From contig NZ_JSYP01000011.1 of NCBI RefSeq assembly GCF_000813005.1, positions 310,001 through 374,000 on the forward strand: DNA of 64,000 nucleotides, read 5' to 3'. Shown in pieces: positions 42,073 through 48,851 of the stretch. Each line of letters starts with the position of its first letter. Position 1 is the first letter of the stretch. The notes beneath the pieces were generated by a model. That model did no database searches. It was not told the origin of the DNA and worked only from the letters and a program-made list of their open reading frames with translations. The position numbers and the translations under genes are program-made. Source of the DNA: Flavobacterium sp. KMS. Lineage in GTDB: Bacteria > Bacteroidota > Bacteroidia > Flavobacteriales > Flavobacteriaceae.

Positions 42073-42252
42073 ATGTTAAAAAACATTTTAAACTTGGGAG
42101 GTGCCAAAAAATTAACCAAAAACGAACAAAAATCAATTAACGGAGGTGGGGCTAAATTTAGTCCGGAAACAGGATGGTGTTTTAGTAATTATAGTTCTTG
42201 CGATGATACTTATCCGAAAAGCTATGCCGGTGGTTGGTGTTGTGAAAGATAG
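42073..42252 (+). CDS. Array peptide P20, 59 aa, 4 Cys (family F)
   Basis: Leader MLKNILNLGGAK to SINGG. Core Cys at 36, 43, 56 and 57 ('ETGWCFSNYSSC' ... 'GGWCCER'). Family F (P20-P22) lies downstream of the exporter, each gene in its own large duplicated unit with its own terminator. Confidence 0.85.
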   Translation: MLKNILNLGGAKKLTKNEQKSINGGGAKFSPETGWCFSNYSSCDDTYPKSYAGGWCCER

Positions 42253-42267
42253 TTTTTAAAATATATT

Positions 42268-42291
42268 AGAGAGGAAGTTCGCTTTCTCTCT
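42268..42291 (+). terminator. Terminator of P20
   Basis: AGAGAGGAAG (42268-42277), TTCG loop, CTTTCTCTCT (42282-42291). One G-T pair. Confidence 0.8.
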
Positions 42292-42708
42292 GTGTTATTT
42301 TACAATTAAGATAATTCTTTTCTACACTTTTTAACATAGCAATCTTTCGTTAGCTCGTTATATTCGAGAATAAAAAGGTGTAGTTACTTCCTATAATTTA
42401 TTCCTCAATAGAGATACCATTAGCTTTTAATTTGAATTAAAAGCCAATGGTATTTACTTTAAATATATTATGTTTCTCCCTCTTATAAACCAGTTAAGTT
42501 TCTGGTTATAAATTTAACAAAATAGACGCTCAATGTTTATTGTTTTTTATTATCTATCTGTATTTTAATTGGTTATGTTTTATCTTTAATGTTCTGCTTA
42601 AAAATTACTATGTGGTTTTTAAACTATTTCATCAAATGTGATTTTCTATTAAAAAACAAAGGCATCAGCTGGTTTTGTAATAGAATTAAAATATTCTTAC
42701 GCGAGATT

Positions 42709-42729
42709 AGACAGAAAGTTCAACTGTCT
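42709..42729 (+). promoter_or_regulatory. 5' hairpin element before peptide 21 (G-C closing pair)
   Basis: AGACAG pairs with CTGTCT: a compensatory change against AGACAT/ATGTCT of the previous copy. Copy 9 of 10. Confidence 0.7.
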
Positions 42730-42770
42730 TTAAACGATTGAGCTATTAACAAAACCATAAAAAACAAATC

Positions 42771-42953
42771 ATGTTAAAGAACATTTTAAATTTAGAGGGT
42801 GTCAGAAAACTAACCAAAAGCGAACAAAAATTAATTAGTGCAGGAGAATGGAGATATTCTGAAGCAACGGGTTATTGTGTTTATCCACTTCCTGTTTGTA
42901 GCGGTGCGCTTTATTCAAAACAATATCCGGGTAACTGGTGTTGCGAAAAATAA
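42771..42953 (+). CDS. Array peptide P21, 60 aa, 4 Cys, AG site (family F)
   Basis: Leader MLKNILNLEGVR to LISAG (Ala-Gly at 24-25). Core Cys at 36, 43, 57 and 58 ('ATGYCVYPLPVC' ... 'YPGNWCCEK'). Confidence 0.85.
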   Translation: MLKNILNLEGVRKLTKSEQKLISAGEWRYSEATGYCVYPLPVCSGALYSKQYPGNWCCEK

Positions 42954-42968
42954 TTTTTAAAACATACC

Positions 42969-42992
42969 AGAGAGAAAGTCCGCTTTCTCTCT
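42969..42992 (+). terminator. Terminator of P21
   Basis: AGAGAGAAAG (42969-42978), TCCG loop, CTTTCTCTCT (42983-42992); perfect 10-bp stem. Confidence 0.8.
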
Positions 42993-43435
42993 GTGTATTT
43001 TTATAATTGAGTTACTTCTTTTAGCCGGTTTTAAAGTTTATATTTTTTAGATAGAGATCTTTCATCAACTCGATATATCCGATGACGAGACCTCATAATT
43101 ACTTCTTTTAATTACTTCTTCAATAACGATTATTCATTTTTAACTAGATTCAAATCGATGACATTTCTTTTAAAAGGACTGTTGAAATTTTCATGCGTTT
43201 TTGTTTCTATTGTGTCAGTTTAATCTTGGGTTATAAATGTAACAAAATAGGTTCTCAATGTTTGTTGTTTTTGTGTATATATCTATTGTTTAATTAGTTG
43301 AGTTCTTATCTTTAATATTGTGCTTAAAAATTCACATGTAGTTTTTAAGCTATTTTATCATCGACAAATTTCTATTAAAATACTAGTTATATGCTAGATT
43401 CTTTAATAGACTTAAAAATATTCTTGCGTGAGATT

Positions 43436-43456
43436 AGACAGAAAGTTCAAATGTCT
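43436..43456 (+). promoter_or_regulatory. 5' hairpin element before peptide 22
   Basis: AGACA pairs with TGTCT (5 bp); the sixth pair is lost (G/A). Copy 10 of 10. Confidence 0.65.
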
Positions 43457-43499
43457 TTAAAAGATTGAGCTATTAACGAAACCATAAAAAAAACAAATC

Positions 43500-43692
43500 A
43501 TGTTAAAAAAACATTTTAAACGTAGAAGGTGCTCAAAAATTAACAAAAAGCGAACAAAAACTAATTAACGGTGGAGCAGTAGGAGATTGGACATATTCCG
43601 AACAAACAGGTTATTGCGTTTATTCTGTAGAAGCTTGCGGCTTTGGAGTTTATCCAAAAAGATATCCTGGAAACTGGTGTTGCCAAAAATAA
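43500..43692 (+). pseudogene. Array peptide P22, frameshifted in an A7 tract (family F)
   Basis: The ATG is followed by TTAAAAAAAC with seven A; sibling genes with this start (e.g. P12, P20) have six. Read as is, the frame stops after 22 codons. Removing one A gives a 63-residue peptide, MLKNILNVEGAQ to LINGG, with Cys at 39, 46, 60 and 61 and the family-F end 'YPGNWCCQK'. Everything after the A tract is intact. It may be a fresh mutation, a sequencing error, a phase-variable gene, or one rescued by slippage. Confidence 0.75.
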
Positions 43693-43708
43693 TATCTTAA
43701 AACAAGTT

Positions 43709-43732
43709 AGAGAGAAAGTTCGCTTTCTCTCT
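43709..43732 (+). terminator. Terminator of P22
   Basis: AGAGAGAAAG (43709-43718), TTCG loop, CTTTCTCTCT (43723-43732); 10-bp stem then T-rich. Confidence 0.8.
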
Positions 43733-43750
43733 TTGTAAGTTTTTTAAAAC

Positions 43751-44458
43751 CTACATTTTTAAATAGAAATCCTTGGTCAATTCGATATATTCGGGAGTAT
43801 AAACATGTCTTTCAGTTTCGATAATTAATTCATCGATAGAAATGTCTGTGTTTTCAGTGCGATTAAAGGCTAATAAACTGCGTTTAATATCGCTTACAGG
43901 TGTTCCTTTTACTCGAGTGATTTTAAAAGGATATAACTCAAATTCTTTGGCTAGAGTAATAAATTTTTCTTCTTCTTTAAATGGAATAATTACTGAGAAG
44001 ATTCCGTTTTCCGAAAGCAATAGATCAGCCGCTTCAACTAAATCTTCAAAAGGCATTGCGTCTTGAAAACGTGCTAAATCTCTTTGATCGTTATCAGTTT
44101 TGTAATCTTCGCTGTAAAAAGGAGGGTTTGATACAATGATATCATATTCGTCTTCAGGTTCTTCCATGAACTCGTCTAATCCTGCATGATAACAAAATAA
44201 ACGGTCATTCCAAGGAGCGTTTTCAAAATTATCTACAGCTTGTTCATATGCAGCTTCATCTATCTCTAAAGCGTCGATTTGTTCTGCTGAGGTTCTTTGT
44301 GCTAGCATCAAGGCAATAAGTCCAGTTCCGGCTCCAACATCTAAAATGCTAAAAGGATTATTGGTTATAGGAGTCCATGCGCCTAATAAAACACCATCAG
44401 TGCCAACTTTCATAGCAGTTTTATCTTGTAGAATAGAGAATTGTTTGAATTTAAACAT
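43751..44458 (-). CDS. tRNA1(Val) (adenine(37)-N6)-methyltransferase (YfiC/TrmN6-like)
   Basis: 235 residues. N-terminal 'FKFKQFSILQDKTAMKVGTD' style start of the family, SAM motif 'ILDVGAGTGLIALMLAQR' (about 38-55), and the N6-adenine catalytic motif NPPF in 'IIVSNPPFYSEDY' (near 110). Modifies A37 of tRNA. It marks the end of the peptide locus; convergent with the array. Confidence 0.88.
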   Translation of the reverse strand: MFKFKQFSILQDKTAMKVGTDGVLLGAWTPITNNPFSILDVGAGTGLIALMLAQRTSAEQIDALEIDEAAYEQAVDNFENAPWNDRLFCYHAGLDEFMEEPEDEYDIIVSNPPFYSEDYKTDNDQRDLARFQDAMPFEDLVEAADLLLSENGIFSVIIPFKEEEKFITLAKEFELYPFKITRVKGTPVSDIKRSLLAFNRTENTDISIDELIIETERHVYTPEYIELTKDFYLKM

Positions 44459-44603
44459 AAAAAAGAAATTCCAATTTTTTTAAATTCCAAATTTCAATTA
44501 GAAAGGAGGGAATTCTAAAAAAAGAAATTCCAAATTCCAATTGCAAAAAGGAGTAAAACTATATGAGTTTTGAGTTGCAAAAGTAAGATTAAAATCTCAA
44601 TAA

Positions 44604-44957
44604 TTATTTTGAAGTTTTGGTGATTATTGCTGATAAAATTTTTCGTAATTCTTCTACTTCGAATAATAAAGAATTTGAAAGTGTTCTTTGATCGGGATTT
44701 GATTCATGTAATAAGCGTAACCAGAATTTAGATTCTTTAGCTTCTTTTCGAGAGATTTTAAGTCTAAATATTAAATCTTTATCCCCAAGTTTTTCATTTG
44801 CTTCAATATAATTTGCTCCTACAGAACCAGAAGATCTAACTAATTGTTTTCCGTCTTCTATGTTTGATGTTGTTTTAGGTAAAGTTCTAATATATGTTCT
44901 ACATTCATTTGCAAACAAAAAAGTTCGTTCTTCTAAATCGTAAGGTTTGTTAATCAT
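44604..44957 (-). CDS. Four-helix-bundle protein (23S rRNA intervening-sequence family)
   Basis: 117 residues from the ATG at 44957, giving the family's usual start 'MINKPYDLEERTFLFA'; the frame is open to 45026. Motifs 'QLVRSSGSVGANYIEAN' and 'KISRKEAKESKFWLRLL' are diagnostic. First seen inside rRNA intervening sequences, but widespread as free genes in Bacteroidota; no rRNA is nearby. Function unknown. Confidence 0.85.
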   Translation of the reverse strand: MINKPYDLEERTFLFANECRTYIRTLPKTTSNIEDGKQLVRSSGSVGANYIEANEKLGDKDLIFRLKISRKEAKESKFWLRLLHESNPDQRTLSNSLLFEVEELRKILSAIITKTSK

Positions 44958-45055
44958 AATACTCCAATTTTTAAATTCTAATAAAGATGGCACAATTATT
45001 TTATAAAAATAAGTTTTTTCTTTCAAATTTAAAATTTAGAAAAAATATTCTTTAA

Positions 45056-45196
45056 AAGGTGGGATTTGGAATTTCAGATTTGGGATTTTCCTTTCCAGTA
45101 TTGGAATTTGAGATTTGAAAAATTGGAATTTTCCTTCCTAGTTTGGAATTTGGAATTTCAGATTTGGAATTTTCCTTTTCAGTATTGGAATTTCTA
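45056..45196. repeat. Degenerate 'ttggaattt' repeat spacer
   Basis: Runs of 'tttggaatttcagatttgg', 'ttggaattttcctt' and 'agtattggaattt' repeated several times; a related 'aaattccaa' run sits at 44466-44545 on the other side of the four-helix-bundle gene, in opposite orientation, so the gene is bracketed by inverted repeats. Confidence 0.6.
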
Positions 45197-45198
45197 AT

Positions 45199-45723
45199 CT
45201 AAAGGTACATTTCAACCAAGCCTTCAGGTAAATTCATGATAACTTTTTTGTTATCACGGTCAATTTTTACTAAGAAATGGTCAATCATAGGGATTAACAT
45301 TTCTACTTCGCCATTAATAACTTCAAAAAGAGGTTGGGCAGTAGAGTCATTTACAGAAACTATTTTCCCGAAAACGCCTAAGCGTTGGTCTTCTATTTCG
45401 AAACCGATAACTTCGTGGAAATAAAATTTGTTACCAGTAAGTTTAGGTAACATGCTTAAAGGAAGATAAATAGCGTTACCCATAATGGCATCGGCATCTT
45501 CCTCAGTAGTCATATCTTCAAAACGAATTCTTAAGAAATCGTTTTTGTGTATTGAGCTACTTTCAATAAAAAAAGGAACCAAGTGTTTGTCGCATTCGAC
45601 AAACACTGATTCCAAGTTTTCGTATAACTCAGGTTCGTCCGTGTCTAAATAAGCCAGAACTTCACCTTTGAAACTAAATTTTTTCGCGATTTTACCTAAA
45701 TAAAAACATTCTTCTTTACGCAT
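45199..45723 (-). CDS. rimM: Ribosome maturation factor RimM
   Basis: 174 residues. Starts 'MRKEECFYLGKIAKKFSFKG' with the RimM N-terminal barrel, followed by a PRC-barrel half 'NKFYFHEVIGFEIEDQ'. Binds S19 and assists 30S head maturation. Fifteen bases after rpsP, same operon. Confidence 0.94.
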   Translation of the reverse strand: MRKEECFYLGKIAKKFSFKGEVLAYLDTDEPELYENLESVFVECDKHLVPFFIESSSIHKNDFLRIRFEDMTTEEDADAIMGNAIYLPLSMLPKLTGNKFYFHEVIGFEIEDQRLGVFGKIVSVNDSTAQPLFEVINGEVEMLIPMIDHFLVKIDRDNKKVIMNLPEGLVEMYL

Positions 45724-45738
45724 TCTCGCTTAATATAA

Positions 45739-46302
45739 TTATGCTTCAGTTGTTTCGTTATTTTCTTCAGCAGCAGGAGCTTCTTCAGTTGATGCTTCAA
45801 CTTCAGCAACTTCTTCTACAGCAGGAGTAGCAGCAGCGATAGCGTCAGCTTCAGCTTTTGCAGCAGCAGCTAAACGTTTTGCGTTTACTTCTTGTTCAGC
45901 TTTAAAAGCTTTAGATTTAGCATCAGCTTGCGCTTTAGTTAAACCATCTTTCTTAGCGTCAACTTTTCCAGCTTTTGCTTCTAACCAAGCAGCTAATTTT
46001 GCATCAGCTTGTTCTTGAGTTAAAGCACCTTTGCGAATACCACCTTCAAGGTGATGTTTCAACAAAGCTCCTTTGTAAGAAAGAATTGCTTTAGCAGTAT
46101 CAGTTGGTTGTGCACCATTGTGTAACCATTTAACTGCACTATCAAGGTTTAAGTCGATAGTTGCTGGGTTTGTGTTTGGATTGTAAGTACCGATTTTCTC
46201 TAAGTATTTACCATCTCTTTTTGAGCGTGCATCTGCAGCTACAACCCAGTAAAAAGGTTTTCCTTTTTTACCGTGTCTTTGTAATCTAATTTTTACTGAC
46301 AT
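45739..46302 (-). CDS. rpsP: 30S ribosomal protein S16
   Basis: 187 residues. Canonical S16 part 1-80 ('MSVKIRLQRHGKKGKPFYWV', 'YLEKIGTYNPNTNPATIDL'), then a long Ala/Lys/Glu tail (about 95-187) common in Bacteroidota S16. First gene of the rpsP-rimM operon, with a TATCTTTG -7 box and a small 5' hairpin upstream. Confidence 0.97.
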   Translation of the reverse strand: MSVKIRLQRHGKKGKPFYWVVAADARSKRDGKYLEKIGTYNPNTNPATIDLNLDSAVKWLHNGAQPTDTAKAILSYKGALLKHHLEGGIRKGALTQEQADAKLAAWLEAKAGKVDAKKDGLTKAQADAKSKAFKAEQEVNAKRLAAAAKAEADAIAAATPAVEEVAEVEASTEEAPAAEENNETTEA

Positions 46303-46321
46303 AATCGTTTGATTAAATTTT

Positions 46322-46336
46322 GAGGTACTCGACCTC
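46322..46336 (-). promoter_or_regulatory. Small hairpin in the rpsP leader
   Basis: GAGGT (46322-46326) pairs with ACCTC (46332-46336) within the presumed 5' leader of rpsP. Only 5 bp; possibly chance, possibly part of S16 feedback control. Confidence 0.25.
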
Positions 46337-46351
46337 TATTAATTAAGGGTG

Positions 46352-46359
46352 CAAAGATA
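46352..46359 (-). promoter_or_regulatory. -7 box of the rpsP-rimM operon
   Basis: Minus-strand TATCTTTG, with ATTG 18 bp upstream of it; 49 bp before the rpsP ATG. Confidence 0.5.
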
Positions 46360-46499
46360 TAATTTTATTCTGAATTACAATTTCTATTTTTCAATTTAAT
46401 GTTTAAGCCCTTATTTGCTAGTTTTTTATGGTTCTTTTAAGAGATAGATCTAATTATTTTGTTTTTTAATTGATAATTTTGCCAAAATTTAATTTGAAT

Positions 46500-46988
46500 A
46501 TGAAAAAGTGGTTTTTTCTATTGCCTCTACTTTTATTGTTTATTGCCTGTGATAAGGAAGAAGTGGTGTCGAGTAGTCCTGCCTTTCAGTTCTTGAAAAA
46601 TGATGTTTTTTGGAGAACTACAACTTATAGTGCTACTATTGATAAGAACGGAGTACTTATAATAACTGGAGGTTTGAATGATGAAAAAGTCGTTTTACAA
46701 ACAGTTTCGGTAAATGTTAAAACATATATTTTGGGAGTCGATGATGTTTCTACTGCTACATATATAAATTCATTGCCAAAGCAAGAAACTTTGTATAAAA
46801 CAGGTAAAGGAATAGGAAGTGGTCAGATTATTATCACGGAGTATAATAAGGATACAAATACAGTTTCGGGTACATTTGCATTTATTGCTCCAGATAATGA
46901 AGATGTTGCGTCGGTCGAAAAAGCTGTCCGCTTTAAAGAAGGAGTTTTTTATAAAGTGCCAATTACGTTGGTTAACACATCGGAATAG
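46500..46988 (+). CDS. Small lipoprotein of unknown function (DUF6252-like)
   Basis: 162 residues from the ATG at 46500 (frame open to 46470). Lipobox 'LLFIAC' with Cys near 17. The mature part is beta-rich, 'FWRTTTYSATIDKNGVLII' and 'GTFAFIAPDNEDVASVEKA', resembling flavobacterial lipoproteins of the DUF6252 type; that assignment is tentative. A TAATTTTG box at 46474-46481 precedes it. Confidence 0.7.
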   Translation: MKKWFFLLPLLLLFIACDKEEVVSSSPAFQFLKNDVFWRTTTYSATIDKNGVLIITGGLNDEKVVLQTVSVNVKTYILGVDDVSTATYINSLPKQETLYKTGKGIGSGQIIITEYNKDTNTVSGTFAFIAPDNEDVASVEKAVRFKEGVFYKVPITLVNTSE

Positions 46989-47128
46989 AAAATTTTAAAG
47001 AAAGAAAAAAAAATCTATTTGCGACTCTTCTTACTTTTTTTTATTGATAATAAAAACATAAATAAGCTAATTTATAGTAGATTAGAAAAAAATAAGATTA
47101 CATTTGTTGCATATTAAAATAAGTACAT

Positions 47129-47491
47129 ATGAATATTTTTGTTGGAAGCCTTCCATTCAGTATTGAGGAAGCAGATTTAAGAGAGTCTTTCGAGGCTTAC
47201 GGAGCAGTTGATTCAGTTAAAATCATTACTGATAAATTTACTGGAAGAAGTAAAGGTTTCGGTTTTGTTGAAATGACAAATGATGATGAGGCTCAAAAAG
47301 CGATTGACGAATTGAACGGAGCTACTGTTCAAGGACGTGCAATTGTTGTAAACAAATCTGAGCCAAAACCAGAAGGCGAAAGAAGAAGTTTTAATAACAA
47401 CCGTGGAGGAAATGATTCTCGTGGTGGTTATGGTGGTGGAAACAGCCGTGGTGGAGACAACCGTGGAGGTGGAAACAGAGGAGGATATTAA
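47129..47491 (+). CDS. RRM-type RNA-binding protein with Gly-rich tail
   Basis: 120 residues. RNA recognition motif 1-80 with RNP2 'IFVGSL' (3-8) and RNP1 'KGFGFVEM' (about 42-49), then an Arg/Gly/Asn-rich tail ('RGGYGGGNSRGGDNRGGG'). Resembles cyanobacterial and Bacteroidota cold-induced Rbp proteins. Single gene with its own terminator. Confidence 0.92.
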   Translation: MNIFVGSLPFSIEEADLRESFEAYGAVDSVKIITDKFTGRSKGFGFVEMTNDDEAQKAIDELNGATVQGRAIVVNKSEPKPEGERRSFNNNRGGNDSRGGYGGGNSRGGDNRGGGNRGGY

Positions 47492-47510
47492 TATTTTTTT
47501 CTACAATATA

Positions 47511-47542
47511 AAAAAAGGTGTCAATTTATTGACACCTTTTTT
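47511..47542. terminator. Terminator of the RRM gene
   Basis: AAAAAAGGTGTCAA (47511-47524) pairs with TTGACACCTTTTTT (47529-47542) around a 4-nt loop. Confidence 0.88.
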
Positions 47543-47581
47543 GTTTGTATATGTTTTGCTGTAGAGATGTATATATTGTAG

Positions 47582-47601
47582 AGACGCACCGCAGTGCGTC
47601 T
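47582..47601 (-). terminator. Hairpin after leuB
   Basis: AGACGCAC (47582-47589), CGCA loop, GTGCGTCT (47594-47601); 8-bp GC-rich stem just past the leuB stop. Confidence 0.6.
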
Positions 47602-47609
47602 AATATTTT

Positions 47610-48671
47610 TTATAAATTAGCAACCAACCAATCACCAACTTCGCTGGTTTTGTAGGCTTTGGTTCCTTTTGGAGCTAAATCTTCAGTGACAATTCCTTGC
47701 TCTAATGATTTATTTACAACGGCTCTAATTGCTTCGGCTTCCTCTTTTAGTCCAAAAGCATCTTCAAACATCATTGCAGCAGATAAAATAGTTGCTAATG
47801 GATTTGCAATATTTAATCCTGTTGCTTGCGGATAAGACCCGTGAATAGGTTCATATAATGAAGTGTGTTCTCCAACAGATGCAGAAGGCATTAATCCCAT
47901 TGAACCTGAAATTACCGAAGCTTCATCCGTTAAGATATCTCCAAATAGATTTTCAGTGATCAATACATCGTAAGAGTTTGGCCATTGTACCAATCGCATT
48001 GCAACAGCATCTACAAATTCATAAGAAACAGTTACTTCAGGATAATCTTTTTCCATTGCCTGAACTGTTTCTCTCCATAAACGTGAAGTTTCCAAAACGT
48101 TTGCTTTATCAACGCAACATAATTTTTTGCTACGTGTCATTGCAAGTTCAAAACCTTTTTTAGCTAAACGTTGTACTTCAGCTCTTGTGTAAACACAATT
48201 GTCAAAAGCAGTTTCTCCATTGTCTCTTCTTCCTTTTTCTCCAAAATAGATTCCTCCGGTTAATTCTCTTAAGAAAACTAAATCAGTTCCTTCGATTCTT
48301 TCTCTTTTTAAAGGAGAATTATCTATTAATGAAGGGAAAGTAAACGTTGGTCGAACATTAGCAAATAACCCTAATTTTTTACGCATTAATAATAAACCTT
48401 GTTCAGGTCGAACAGGCGCACTTGGATCATTATCGTATTTTGGATGACCGATTGCGCCAAATAAAACGGCATCGGCAGCCATACAAATTTCATGAGTTTC
48501 ATCCGGATAAGGAACTCCAACTGCATCAATAGCACAAGCTCCTGTAAGAGCAGGTGTCCAGTTAATTTCGTGATTAAATTTTTTTGCAATAGCATCAGAT
48601 ACTTTTACGGCTTCATTAATTACCTCAGGACCAATTCCGTCTCCTGCTAAAAGGGCGATGTTAAATTTCAT
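47610..48671 (-). CDS. leuB: 3-isopropylmalate dehydrogenase
   Basis: 353 residues. 'LLAGDGIGPEVINEAVKVSD' N-terminus, Arg-rich 'LLLMRKKLGLFANVRP' and the family signature 'VLITENLFGDILTDEAS' (about 235-251). NAD-dependent third step of leucine synthesis. Last gene of the leu group; a 180-bp spacer with 'tttctaag' and 'aaaggctc' short repeats separates it from leuA. Confidence 0.96.
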   Translation of the reverse strand: MKFNIALLAGDGIGPEVINEAVKVSDAIAKKFNHEINWTPALTGACAIDAVGVPYPDETHEICMAADAVLFGAIGHPKYDNDPSAPVRPEQGLLLMRKKLGLFANVRPTFTFPSLIDNSPLKRERIEGTDLVFLRELTGGIYFGEKGRRDNGETAFDNCVYTRAEVQRLAKKGFELAMTRSKKLCCVDKANVLETSRLWRETVQAMEKDYPEVTVSYEFVDAVAMRLVQWPNSYDVLITENLFGDILTDEASVISGSMGLMPSASVGEHTSLYEPIHGSYPQATGLNIANPLATILSAAMMFEDAFGLKEEAEAIRAVVNKSLEQGIVTEDLAPKGTKAYKTSEVGDWLVANL

Positions 48672-48673
48672 TT

Positions 48674-48850
48674 CTTTTTGAGTTTCTAAGTTTCTAAGTT
48701 TCTAAGTTTTTTTCCTTAGTAAGTCAGAATTTTTATTTATAATTGTTTTTAGGTTTAAAGCGGCAAAGGTTCAAAGGCTCAAAGGCTCAAAGTTTAAAGC
48801 AACAAAGAAAAAACCTTTGCGCCTTTGTTACTCTGAGCCTTTGTACCTAT
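48674..48850. repeat. Short-unit tandem repeats between leuA and leuB
   Basis: 'agtttcta' repeated three times near 48678-48706 and 'caaaggct' repeats near 48771-48800, mirrored by 'gcctttgtta'/'gcctttgtac' near 48823-48850. Confidence 0.55.
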
Positions 48851-48851
48851 A

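Larger units (their letters stand above)
41806..42291. repeat. Segmental duplication unit 1 (leader region + P20 + terminator)
   Basis: Starts at 'ggttataaatttaac', runs about 267 bp of conserved non-coding DNA, then 'tattcttgcgcgagattagaca', the 5' hairpin, P20 and its terminator. Units 2 (42504-42992) and 3 (43229-43732) repeat the same order. The 41746-42072 stretch has no gene. Confidence 0.75.
42504..42992. repeat. Segmental duplication unit 2 (leader region + P21 + terminator)
   Basis: Second copy, 698 bp after the first. The non-coding 42504-42770 stretch is clearly homologous to 41806-42072 but diverged at many positions. No gene between 42292 and 42770. Confidence 0.75.
43229..43732. 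repeat. Segmental duplication unit 3 (leader region + P22 + terminator)
   Basis: Third copy, about 725 bp after the second. The 42993-43499 stretch holds no gene. Confidence 0.75.

Noticed and set aside
33647..43692. Array as lanthipeptide, lasso or radical-SAM RiPP cluster
   Set aside because: No LanB/LanM, YcaO, lasso cyclase or radical-SAM gene is present. The only processing genes are the VKOR-thioredoxin fusion, C39 exporter and HlyD.
44604..44957. rRNA intervening sequence
   Set aside because: Only the four-helix-bundle protein gene is present; no rRNA sequence flanks it.
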